Below are positions 42,929 to 52,630 of a DNA stretch of 64,000 bases, piece after piece. Numbering within the stretch: position 1 is the stretch's first letter; each line of letters begins with the position of its first letter. A program made the translations under genes and the position numbers. Source of the stretch: Melampsora larici-populina 98AG31 (taxonomy: Eukaryota; Basidiomycota; Pucciniomycetes; Pucciniales; Melampsoraceae); assembly GCF_000204055.1 (NCBI RefSeq), contig NW_006768781.1, positions 145,392 to 209,391 of the forward strand. The letters are read 5' to 3'. A model generated the notes under the pieces. The model did no database searches and was not told the DNA's origin. It was given only the letters and a program-made list of their open reading frames with translations.

Positions 42929-44894
42929 TAAGGACTTCTCTAAGATTGCAGCACCTATGAGAAGGTTGACTAGGAAAGATGTGGAATGGGATTGGGATGA
43001 AGAGTGTCAGGAAGCTTTGGATAAGCTGAAACAAATTATTGGGGAAGATATTATGTTGAAGGGATTGGAATATGGGGAAGGCGCAGGCAAAATTATCTTG
43101 GCGGTAGACTCAAGTCAAATGGCAGCAGGAGGTGTATTGATGCAAGAAGATAAGCAAGGAAAGGCAAGGCCAGTGTTCTACGAATCATTGGTGTTTTCAC
43201 CGGTAGAAGCAAGATATTCTCAACCCAAACTAGAACTATGTGGCGTTGCAAGAATACTTAAGAAATTTCAAAGCAAATTGTGGGGACAACACTTTGAGCT
43301 TCAGGTAGACGCAAAGTCTTTGGTAGAAATGATCAACAGGCCAACTTTACCAAATGCACCGATGACTAGATGGGTGGCATTTATTCAATTATTTTCCTTT
43401 GATATTGTTCATAAGTCAGGAAAGAGTTTTGGGATGCCAGATGGACTCTCACGAAGACCAGTCGGGGAAGATTCAACGTCCGAAGGAGAAGATTTTGATG
43501 AAGAAAAGGATGATATTACTCCACATGAGGGTTTCCCAGTTTCTACTATTGATAATGATAATGAAATGATACCTTGGACTCAAGAAGGTTTATGGGCGAC
43601 ACTTGAAGAATATCTAAAAGGTTTTCATAGACCTCCAAATTGTTCCGATGAAGATTTTCAATGGATACAACATAGGTCAAAGACTTTCTTCATGGAGCGG
43701 GGAAGATTAAAGAAGAGGGGAATACCTTGCGGAAGATTAGTAGTGTCAAGAAAAGAAGGTCAAGAGATAGTGTTACAAAGATTACATGAAGAGATGGGAC
43801 ATAGAGGTGTAGAAGAAACTTATAGAAGATGCTTAGTTAGGTTTTGGTGGCCGGAGATGAAGGAAGACGTGAGAAGATGGGTGATGTCTTGTGAAGCGTG
43901 TCAAAGAAGGAGTCCTAATACTCAAAAGGAAAGAGGACATGCTACGGGGGAGGCTACGGTGTTTGGAAGGGTCAGTCTAGATGCTGTGCATATTAAGACT
44001 AGTAAATATAAGTACTTGATTGTGGCAAGAGATGATCTTTCAGGATGGGTTGAAGCAAAACCTTTACAAAAGTTAACTTCAAAGGCGGTGGCGGATTTTA
44101 TCTTGAAAGAGTGGATTTGGAGGTATGGGGCGGTGAAGTGCTTTACAGTAGATGGAGGGCCAGAATTTAAGGGAGAATTAAGAGAGGCAGTGAGTTTATC
44201 AGGATCAAAGTTGGGGGAGGCTACTGCTTATTGGCCGCAAGGTGAGGGAATGGTAGAGCGGGGACACCAACCGTTGAAGAATACCTTGGTGAAAATGTGT
44301 GGTGAAGATGGAAGGAAGTGGGCGGAGAAATTACCTTTAGTGTTATTTTCAGACAGGATTTCCACTAAGAGGACAACTGGTTTCTCACCTTATGAAGTTC
44401 TTTTCAATCAGAAAGCGATCTTACCAGTGGACGTCGAGGCGGGGACTTTTCTTGGAGTGGATTGGGATAAAGTTACTACCAGAGAGGAGTTGTTAATGGC
44501 AAGAGTGGAGCAGTTGGAACAGAGGGATGAAATGTTAAAGAAGGCTTATGACAGGATGATGAAGGCAAGGACGGAGGGTATTATATATTGGGATAAGAAG
44601 AATTCACATAGGTTAAGAGGTGCTTTGGAGGCTGGGGATTTAGTCTTGGTGTATAACAAAAGTTTGGAATCTCAATGGGGGAAACTATTTAAGGATAGGT
44701 GGAATGGGCCTTATAGGGTGAAGGAACAATATCCGGGAGGATCTTATATTTTGGAAGAATTGGACGGGACAGTGTTAAGCAGGCGAGTGGCAGCAGAACA
44801 TATCAAGAGATTTTTTCCGAGAGGGGTTTCAGAGGTTTCAGTGCAGGAAGATTTTCAAGAGGAGGAATCAGCAAGTGCGGGAAGTTCAGGATAA

Positions 44895-46631
44895 GATAAA
44901 TAAAAATAATTCTCTTCAAAGTTTTTTCTCTTTTGTGTTGGTTTTGTGTGTATAAGTTGGGGTGTTTTCTTTTGTCTTTGTTTCTCTTTAAAGGTGGACT
45001 GTATTTGTATGGGATTGGTGAATTTAGTGTTAAAGCGGGCGTAGTTCGGTGGATTTTCTTATTATCACTTTCTCTTTATCTTTGGCGGTGTGGGATAGGA
45101 TAGTTGAGGATGGTGGATGTTGGCAGGATGGATAGTTATCAAAATTACAACAAAAGTAGTGGGTACGGGGCGGGCATAACAATCATCAAACCAAAATTCA
45201 ACATTCAATCAATCAAGCTGAATTTGGAATACTACTTAAAATCAATTTTCTTTCTTTCTTTCTTCTCTTTTTTTTCATATAATTCAAATTAAATCAATCA
45301 ATAGCAGGGGGCACGGGATGGGTACAAGTTACAAATTTAAATAAATCAACTTTAACAATTAAAACAAAATGGATTACTGCTATAAACAATTTTCACAATT
45401 TTCTCTTTGTTTCTTTAGTTATGGTCATTTTAAATCAAGTTTCTCTTTATCAGTTTCTTTTATTTTTTCCGGTGGTGTTTGGTATAGGTTAACGAGGGTG
45501 GAGGATAGATGGCGGGTACGGAAAGTCAAAATGAATCAGAATTAAATTACATACAATCAAATCAAATTACAAGAAGTAAAATAAAATGAATCAATCAAAT
45601 ATCAATTATTCAAATAAGTTACATTCAATATTACATCAAAATAAATTCACGTAGAACCTTTTTAAATCACAACACTTCTACTATCAAAATGGTTTGACGG
45701 GGTGCGGGTTATGTTTCTCTTTTTCAATTTTTTCTTTTCTACGGGGACAGGATTGGTAGTCGAGGATGGTGGATTAGCTGGCTGGTATTAGGATATAGTG
45801 TTACAAATTTTATTAAATCAAAGTTATTAAATCAAAACAAATCAAATTACATCAAACTTAAGACTGTAGTAGGGGGTTTGGGGAGAGGCTGCAAATTATC
45901 AAGAACAAAACAATCAAAGCGGCAACAAAATTACAATAAAATTACATATAAAATGGTTACTACTACAGCAAATCTTTTCTTTATTTTTTTACGGGGATTG
46001 GAGTGTTGAGGGTGTTGGATTGGTAGCAGGACGGATAGCATTACAACAACATTTATGATTACTATTACGGAAGATTTTGTGTTTTACGAGTTAACGACTT
46101 AATATTTCATTTACACGGAGTGTGGATCTGGCGGAGCAACACAACTTTTGGATTACAATTATAATGTTACATTTTGAAAGATACATAGATACATATATTT
46201 CTTGCGAATTAGTACAAGGTAGATACAGGACGGAACCTGGTGCATGTGAATTTATTGTCAAGGCCTAGAATAGAGGTTACTTGGAGTTTGTTAAGATTAT
46301 TGTTTGGATTACGGGAATAAGAAAAATATTATCAAAATATCTCAAAAGTTACGGTTATGAATTTTACAAGGAAGTTGATGAAGTTTTACGGATAAGTGCA
46401 ATGGGAACAATGTTATATTTTAGTTAGAGATAAATAAAATTAGAACTTACAGTGGTGGTTTTTCATTTAAGTTGGGGAGGTGTATCACAATTGCGGCAAT
46501 TTTTTATCTCAGTTGGGGGAGGTGGTCATCAATTATTTTTTCAAGGCGCACATAGTTTTCACAAATTTGCATACATATTCATTTCAAGAATCAGCGGCAG
46601 CGCTGAGGACAGCGTAGAAGTTGGGGGAGGA
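44895..46631 (+). repeat. Non-coding 3' tract of Gypsy with diverged repeats
   Basis: No ORF is supported in this 1.7 kb. A pyrimidine-rich stretch followed by a G-rich box (ggat-g-ttgaggatggtggat-ggc-gg-a) recurs about four times (near 45085, 45475, 45740 and 45995) with AT-rich aaatcaaatcaa spacers. The final purine run gggggagga at 46623-46631 is the polypurine tract. The role of the repeats is unknown. Confidence 0.6.
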
Positions 46632-48368
46632 TGTGGAAATCAAATCCAACAAAGATATACCACACATCTGTCATCTCATCTTTTCACTTGGAAATCAAAA
46701 CCTTTATCAAAATCTTTTATTTAACTCACTCATTGTCATGCTAAAAGCAAAGCACATATCTACTACATATACAAGTAAAAAGGAAACTCATCAAGATCTC
46801 ACTATGGCTCCTTAGTTTTTTTTGGTCAATATTATTATTAACAAATTTCATTGCATTAAGTCATCTTTATCTTCTTACAACAAATATACAACAAACATAA
46901 TTAAATCAACAAAAGAGAAATGCTTGAAAACACAAGCCACAATCTAACTTACAAGAAATCAAAAAAAAGCAATTTCAAATTTGAAAAGCCTACATATTAT
47001 CTCTTACCATTCATTGATATTGATCTAGATTAAGAAACATATAACAATGAACTGAAATCGATTTGAATGAGTTGATTGAACAATCTGGAACATTCTCAAA
47101 CAGCCAAGAGACAAGTCAATTAAATCAATAAATAAAACCAGCAATTAGTATTATGTAATTATGTCAAGCAGTTGGAAGGAGAAAGAAAAATGAATTAGAA
47201 CTTATTAGTTGTTTTTTGGTCAGAGGTTGAATCACAAGATCAATTGAAAAGAGATCAAATTGAAAAAAAATCGAAATCGAAATTGATGATGCAGTTGAAT
47301 GGAAGGAGTTAGAGTCAGTTAGCATGAGAAAAAAGGGAATGAACAAGGAGAAGAAAAGAAAAGAAGAAAGGAACATACCTGGAAAGAAAAAAAAAAAAGT
47401 CGAAATCGAAAATGATAAGTAGTTGAAGGAAGGAGTTAGTGTGGGAAAGAAGGGAGTGATAACCTAGATAGAAGGAAAGAAGAGACAAATGATGTCATCA
47501 GTAGTAGAAAAGAAAGATAGAATGAGAAAAGAAAGCAGAAGGAAACAAACATACCATGAGAAAGAGGAAAGAATCGAGTTGAGATAAGATCCTTAGTGTG
47601 GGAATAAGCCAAGAGATCGGTCGGAATCGGTCGGAGCGAAGAGAAGGAAAGTCTTGAGGCTAAGTTGTGGTTTGGGTAGGTGGAAAGGTATAAAAGGGGG
47701 GTGTTGTTGGTGTTGAAGGAGCTCGTGGCATTGTGTAGAGGATCGAAGCAAGTCGATCGAAGTGTTTTTTTTTTGTGTTTTGATCGATAGTGTAGTGTGT
47801 TGGTGTTCAACTCGATTATCCTATTCATAAAGGATAAAGAAGAAAGAGCGAGTTTTTTTAGATTAGTTAGCTATTAGTTTAAAAGTCAAGTAAAAGGAAG
47901 AAAAGAAAGACTTACATTGAAGAATTGATTCGTTGTGTGTTAAGGAAGTTGTTGAAGTTGAAGTCGAGTGGAAGGAGGGTTGTGTTATTTTAATTTTAAT
48001 TTTTTTATTTTGTGTTCTATCTACTCGAGTACAGGGCCAGATCAGGGCCAAGGGGAAAGGACTGAACCTGGGTTCAATTCCAGGCCAAGTTGTGTTTTTT
48101 TTAAATTGTTTTTTTAAATTTTTGTGTGTGGCTCAGTTGTGGGCGGGATAAATAGGGTTTAGAAAGTGTGAATATCCTTCTTTGGGGTAAATTAGGTTTA
48201 CGGGAAACTTGTAACGGCGGAAGTGTTAAGAATTGTCCTACGTAATTTTTTCGTAGAATTTCTTAGGTTGAAGGCAGCTTTGCAGCACCGTAGTTTCATC
48301 CGTTCTTCTAGGCGGTGATTCTTACCTTCTCCGGCTCAGCCTACGCTACACTGCGTAGGAGTTCTACA
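46632..48368 (+). repeat. 3' LTR of Gypsy
   Basis: It is the same length as the 5' LTR. Differences seen are T at 48183, 48234 and 48281 (C in the 5' LTR), one extra A in an A-run and one fewer T in a T-run. It is followed by the acgt duplication. Confidence 0.92.
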
Positions 48369-48508
48369 ACGTGTGTAATATGAAACATTCATTCGATCTA
48401 GTTTGAGAAACTAGGTGATCTACAACTTTATAAAATGAGATATTAGAATTTCAGACAACAACGTGAGAGAAAGAGAGTCAAAATTACTCTAAGTCAAGTG
48501 AATACAAA

Positions 48509-51414
48509 CTATTCTTCAAGCACGGACTTGTGATCACACGGGCGTAAGATAATACCTCCTTCTGGTATACCCCAAGTGTCATTTGGTAAAAGCCGGTAAG
48601 CAGCCACGGCAGTGACTTTCGTGGGTGATACAAATACGGAGGAGTCGAGGACTTGACCTACAACAGTTTTTAGTAGAAAAAGTTTGTAGCGGAATAGATG
48701 GGAAGGGGATGAGGAATCTTTGGGATACATATTTTTAATAGGGTTGATAAGAAACTGGACTTGTTTCACGTTGACAGGGTTTCTAAATTGATAAATTTGG
48801 CAAACGATTCCGTAACACGACTTACCCCCTTCTTTATACTTGATGCAGTTGTTTGGTTTGAGCACAGACACCGATACATACTGGGATACTTTCCAAGAAG
48901 GTTGAGGTGTTGCGTAAGAATGTAGTACTCGAGCCATTGGAGGATGGGGAAGTTCCCGATGGTGACGAGCGTCTGGCATGGTCACCCTAATTAACGCCAG
49001 TAGCGCCTCGTAATCGTTGTCTTTCAGCTCGATCTCATTACGCTTTGTTTTGAAGATTTCCACGCCTTCCTCGAGACTTTCAGTGTCGACGGAGATTGGA
49101 TGATCCGCCATCAGTCTTTGGAGCTGACCGAAGCGACGGGAAATTGTTTTGTCCATTTCCGCTGCGAGTACAGAGATATAATGTTTCAGTATCAGATATA
49201 TCTACAACAATCACGATCAATTCAATATTGAGAAACTTACCCAGGTGAGTGTTTGTCTGAATGTTTTGTAGATGACCCACTAATCTTTCGCCAGAAAATT
49301 CAGCTACTTGACTCAGAGGCCCCCAGCGCCTCATCATATCTGGGATATGGAGCGTGTAGTGGTGATTCGGGACGACATTTAGATTACCAAAGATGACCTT
49401 TGAAGTTTTGTGATATCGACGGTAAAAAACTCAAACTTTTCTGAATCGGTTTCTGAAACTGCCTTGGCGCAAACGATATTTGTGCACTGACATAAATCGG
49501 ATATGTTCAATAAAATTTTCCCTCGGTTTGAATCCACGGGGATGTTTTCAACATCAGTCACGAAAACTTCCAGTACGATCAGAGGGATGACATAAGCAAA
49601 CAAGCTGTGCCATTGGGCCGCTTTCAGTTTACCGTGTTTTGATTTGCCAAGATTTGAAGGAAGTCGAGTAATGCCTGAGGGTAAAACAGCATCTTGCATT
49701 CGGTTTCGAAAAAACTTGATGTTGTCCTCAGTAAAAAGGCCACCGTTCCATCCTGACTCCAGCTCCTCGTCATCCACCTCATCCTCTTCGTCAGATTCAT
49801 CCTCAGGGTCTCCGAAAACGTTTCCGCCGCCCTCCTCGTACAAGACCCGCTTCGAAGGGTTCTCAGGACCTCTCGCCGACATTCGACGTTTGTTGCTGCG
49901 AGTTTTCTCTTCTTTTGAGGGTATTACAAAACCCCAACGAAAACGGAAATGCTGGTGGAGCACCCCCTCGAACCAATTGTGCATGATTCCCAGAGGAAGA
50001 TCGAGCACCGGGTCGCGATACGATAGCCGATTCATTTCAGACCACCGGATTCCTGTTTCTTTGAGGATGTCTTCTTTCGCCGCGAGTGTCTTCTTAAGGC
50101 GGGAGTTGTTTGATGTCCGGATGACCTCAGACTTCGTTCTCAACTTGCAGATCTTCATGTCTTGAATCTCATTCAAATTCGCCCAGCACCAGGAGCAAAA
50201 GAAAGTAGCAGAATGAGAAGCATAGCCGGCAACTTTATGCATACCGACTATGTCACCTAACAAGGACAGTAATTTAATGCGCACTAATCGGCCGTTGGGA
50301 TACTGATGGGTGCAGATTCGAATTCCGGATTCAAGCTCAATGAGTTCATCCACCGTCCCTTCCAAGATATGGTTTATAGTCGACACGTTGGGAGAATTGG
50401 GACCGGGGGTTATGCCAGCAAGGCAAGTGTTTCCAATTAGATTGCGTCTTTGAGGGCTGAGGTTTAGGCAGTTGTAAGCGAGGACCCCAAGGGACTGTTG
50501 TTTTCCGGCTTGACGGTTCCCGCGGGGGTTGAACCAATCGATGAACAAAGAAAAAACGAGGTTCAGAGGGGGTGCTTCATTCAAAACTTCGGATCTTCCA
50601 GTATCCACCCAGCGGAGGCCAGAGGAAGCAGGTGATTGTTGAATGTCGATCGTCTCCGGTTCCATCATTTCGGATAGTTCCTGCTTCCAGTTTTCGTTGT
50701 CCAGTTCAATTGATGATTTGCTCAAAAACCATCGAAGCCATGACACCAATGGTTGTGTGACATATACACTTCGAGGGACTCCGATTTGAAATGGCGATAA
50801 TTGTAGAGACTGTCTTGGTGTGGTTCGAATCTTCCCCTGGTCTCGGATGCCACAATACATAGTCTTCAGAATGAATAGGTCTTCCCCACAGACTCGAGCT
50901 TTGGGAGATTTGAGATAAGTACAGGTCCAAGGTGCGTTCGAGATTTCATACAAGGTGAAGCAGATAGGACAGCAGACGTGTTCGTTAAGTTGAGGAGTGA
51001 CTGATAGACGCTTGATGATCGTTCGGACGTCTTTAGGTACATGATGTTGAAGGTTCTGCAGGTCATGGCCATTATCCCGCTCCAATCTATCCTCGTCACG
51101 ACATAGAGAGAGAATTCGAAGGATGAATTCATGGGCTTTTCAACAGTCGTTTCGGCTGAGCCCGCAGTATATGTGAAGCCATCCAAGAAAGAGAGACACT
51201 AGCATGACAGCTGGAGGAAAGCAGTCAAAAGATAATCGACTTGAAGTCAGCGGGCTGGTTCAGTGAGCAAGGTAGGGTGATCTTACCGGTGAGGGAGCCT
51301 TCATTTGACCAAGGTTTGGGTGGTTCTTTGATGTTCAGTTGCTCTTCAACGGCCTTTGCAAGTTGATCGGTATCATCTGAGGAGTGGACATCCTCATCTT
51401 CGGATGGAATATCT
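48509..51414 (-). pseudogene. Tnp2-family CACTA transposase, one frameshift
   Basis: This is the transposase expected to bind the 216-nt ends and cut the element. Exons run from about 51414 leftward; the main exon (51141-49379) has a Cys pair region (CCPICFTLYEIS), the catalytic-region signature FSLFIDWFNPRGNRQAGKQQ followed by SLGVLAYNCLNL and GITPGPNSPN, then ATFFCSWCW and a CLEANED-type LDLPLGIMHNWFEGVLHQHF. The C-terminal block (PNHHYTLHIPDMM, WGPLSQVAEFSGERLVGHLQ) is in another frame; the switch maps to the homopolymer at 49424-49429, where one more base would join them. A last exon (48509-49156) gives a small globular tail. One of five short Asp/Glu clusters lies at GDPEDESDEEDEVDDEE. 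The homopolymer shift could be real decay or an assembly error. Confidence 0.85.
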
Positions 51415-51581
51415 CGTCAATGGTGTTGCAGCTGTGTTTGACGGGTCGTCCATTGGCCGCGAAGACGCTTTCCCGTTGGGTCAATGCATGTCCGAGTGAT
51501 GCAAGTGGAGCAAGTACAGAGGGGCATGATCGATGATTATGATGTTAGTGATCGGAAGGGCGAGAGGTGGAAATCGAGGAA

Positions 51582-51797
51582 TCCGAGTTTGGGGGTGTCG
51601 CATGCGGTGACGAGGTGTCGCAAACAAATGGAAGGTGTAGCATAAAAAAAAACTTGACGCAGCCGAGAGTGACCTGTCGCAAATGACTGCCGCCTGTCGC
51701 ACGCAGTCTTTGGCTGCGACATGTACAGGTGACGTTTCACCCGTGTGAAACGTCCAACTGTCGCAAACATGTTTGCGACGTCGATTTGCCCACAGTG
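51582..51797 (-). repeat. Right CACTA TIR
   Basis: This is the 216-nt partner of 14402-14617, ending atttgcccacagtg before the tga duplication. The Tnp2 gene's 5' region overlaps or abuts it, so the repeat may also act as the transposase promoter. Between 51415 and 51581 no further exon is certain. Confidence 0.85.
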
Positions 51798-51833
51798 TGA
51801 TTTCTGCAGCAAGACTAAGTAGTCGGTTGAAGG

Positions 51834-52145
51834 TGTTATGGCCAGAGGCCATAGGTGGCTAGGCATGAGAAGCAGGGCCACGTCTACGACAAAGCTCGGG
51901 GCTTAGGTTTGGGGTCTTATCTTATAGTCGCACCACTCCTCGATATTCCGGCTCTCCACCATTGGAGCCGGAACATCGAGAGAGTCCACAGAGTGCTCAC
52001 CTGAGATTCTGTCACTACAGGTTAGCATCTCTTATCTTGTTTCTCTGTCTATTTACGTGTTGTGTGCTATGTCTGCAATCCATACCATTGGAGCCGGAAC
52101 ATCGAGAGAGTCCACAGAGTGCTCACCTGAGATTCTGTCACTACA
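51834..52145 (+). repeat. 5' LTR of Copia 2
   Basis: It begins tgttatggccagaggccata and ends gattctgtcactaca. An internal unit (attggagccggaacatcgag ... ctgtcactacagg) is present twice in tandem, about 130 bp apart, so the last part of the LTR is a duplication of its own middle. Confidence 0.9.
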
Positions 52146-52159
52146 GGTTATGAGCCCGC
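52146..52159 (+). other. Primer-binding site of Copia 2
   Basis: ggttatgagcccgc directly follows the LTR and matches the half-tRNA(iMet) site of the other Copia for its first 12 bases. Confidence 0.75.
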
Positions 52160-52198
52160 ACTGCCACTGCGTAAGCGACGACTGTTAGCCACAGTTTC

Positions 52199-52606
52199 AT
52201 GAAGACAAGAAGAGGAGATTACGGATCACCGAAACCAATAAAGAAGAGACAATATAAGAAAAAAGCGAAAGTAAAAGAAGAAGTTCTGCAGACTAGTGAA
52301 ATTGAATTACCAAGATTTTTAAAAGAACACCCAGAATTATTAAAACACCCTGATCTTGAACCTGTCACTGGATCGATATATCCCCCCACTTCTGAATCAC
52401 TATATCCTGAACCTATTATCAATAAATCACATTTCATTTTTCGTTTCTCTCTACTTTCTATAACCGATTCCTCTCCTACCTCGTCATATTTTTTAAATCG
52501 CTCTATCAAGCCCCTACCCCAACTCTCTATAGTTCCATTTTCTGCTCCTGCCGGGTTAATCTTCCAAACTAAACCTCTACCACGTACATACTCTCAAGCC
52601 ACTTGA
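52199..52606 (+). CDS. Upstream ORF of Copia 2 (135 codons), unknown
   Basis: A Lys/Arg-rich start (KPIKKRQYKKKAKVKEE) is followed by a Pro/Ser-rich segment. It is in the same frame as Gag and separated from the Gag ATG at 52631 by a single TGA (52604-52606) and 24 nt. It may be a leader peptide, a Gag extension by readthrough, or a relic. No family is recognised. Confidence 0.35.
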   Translation: MKTRRGDYGSPKPIKKRQYKKKAKVKEEVLQTSEIELPRFLKEHPELLKHPDLEPVTGSIYPPTSESLYPEPIINKSHFIFRFSLLSITDSSPTSSYFLNRSIKPLPQLSIVPFSAPAGLIFQTKPLPRTYSQAT

Positions 52607-52630
52607 CGAGAAATCCGACGCATATTCAAC

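Larger units (their letters stand above)
41130..44894 (+). pseudogene. Gypsy Pol (RT-RNase H-integrase), split by a MITE
   Basis: The open frame starts at 41130, overlapping the Gag-protease end by 13 nt; the first ATG is 41160. RT motifs are KKQDGKLRVVHDLQELNKVT, RLPQGATNS and the active site VGIFIDDGG. At 42746 a 183-bp MITE interrupts the sequence; the frame resumes at 42932 (KDFSKIAAPMRRLTRKDVEW). RNase H (ILAVDSSQMAAGGVLMQ, YSQPKLELCGVARIL), the integrase HHCC zinc domain (HEEMGHRGVEETYRRC ... CEACQRR) and core (LDAVHIKTSKYKYLIVARDD, TVDGGPEFKGELREA, EGMVERGHQPLKNTL) follow. Removing the MITE and one taa restores one frame. It was thus intact until a recent insertion. Confidence 0.9.
35992..48368 (+). 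mobile_element. Gypsy LTR retrotransposon, 12.4 kb, very young
   Basis: Two 1737-bp LTRs (35992-37728 and 46632-48368) are flanked by acgt (35988-35991 and 48369-48372). Internal order is a short acidic ORF, Gag-protease, RT, RNase H and integrase, which is Ty3/Gypsy order. The LTRs differ at three C/T sites and two homopolymer lengths. A 183-bp MITE interrupts pol. A 1.7-kb non-coding tract separates pol from the 3' LTR. I see no chromodomain at the integrase end. Confidence 0.95.
14402..51797. mobile_element. Composite CACTA (EnSpm/Tnp2) element with cargo genes
   Basis: Both termini read cactgtgggcaaatcgacgt inward and continue as matching 216-nt inverted repeats. The flanking 3-bp duplication is tga (14399-14401 and 51798-51800), typical of CACTA elements. 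Inside lie a Tnp2-family transposase near the right end and plus-strand cargo: an acidic hypothetical gene, an F-box gene and a CCHC-type gene. Later insertions (16081-17708, 19474-20603, the Ngaro/Copia block of about 12 kb, 35294-35468, and 35992-48368) account for most of the length. Without them the element would be roughly 10 kb. The alternative is two unrelated elements of one family that each lost the opposite end; identical duplications and equal TIR lengths argue against it. Confidence 0.8.
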
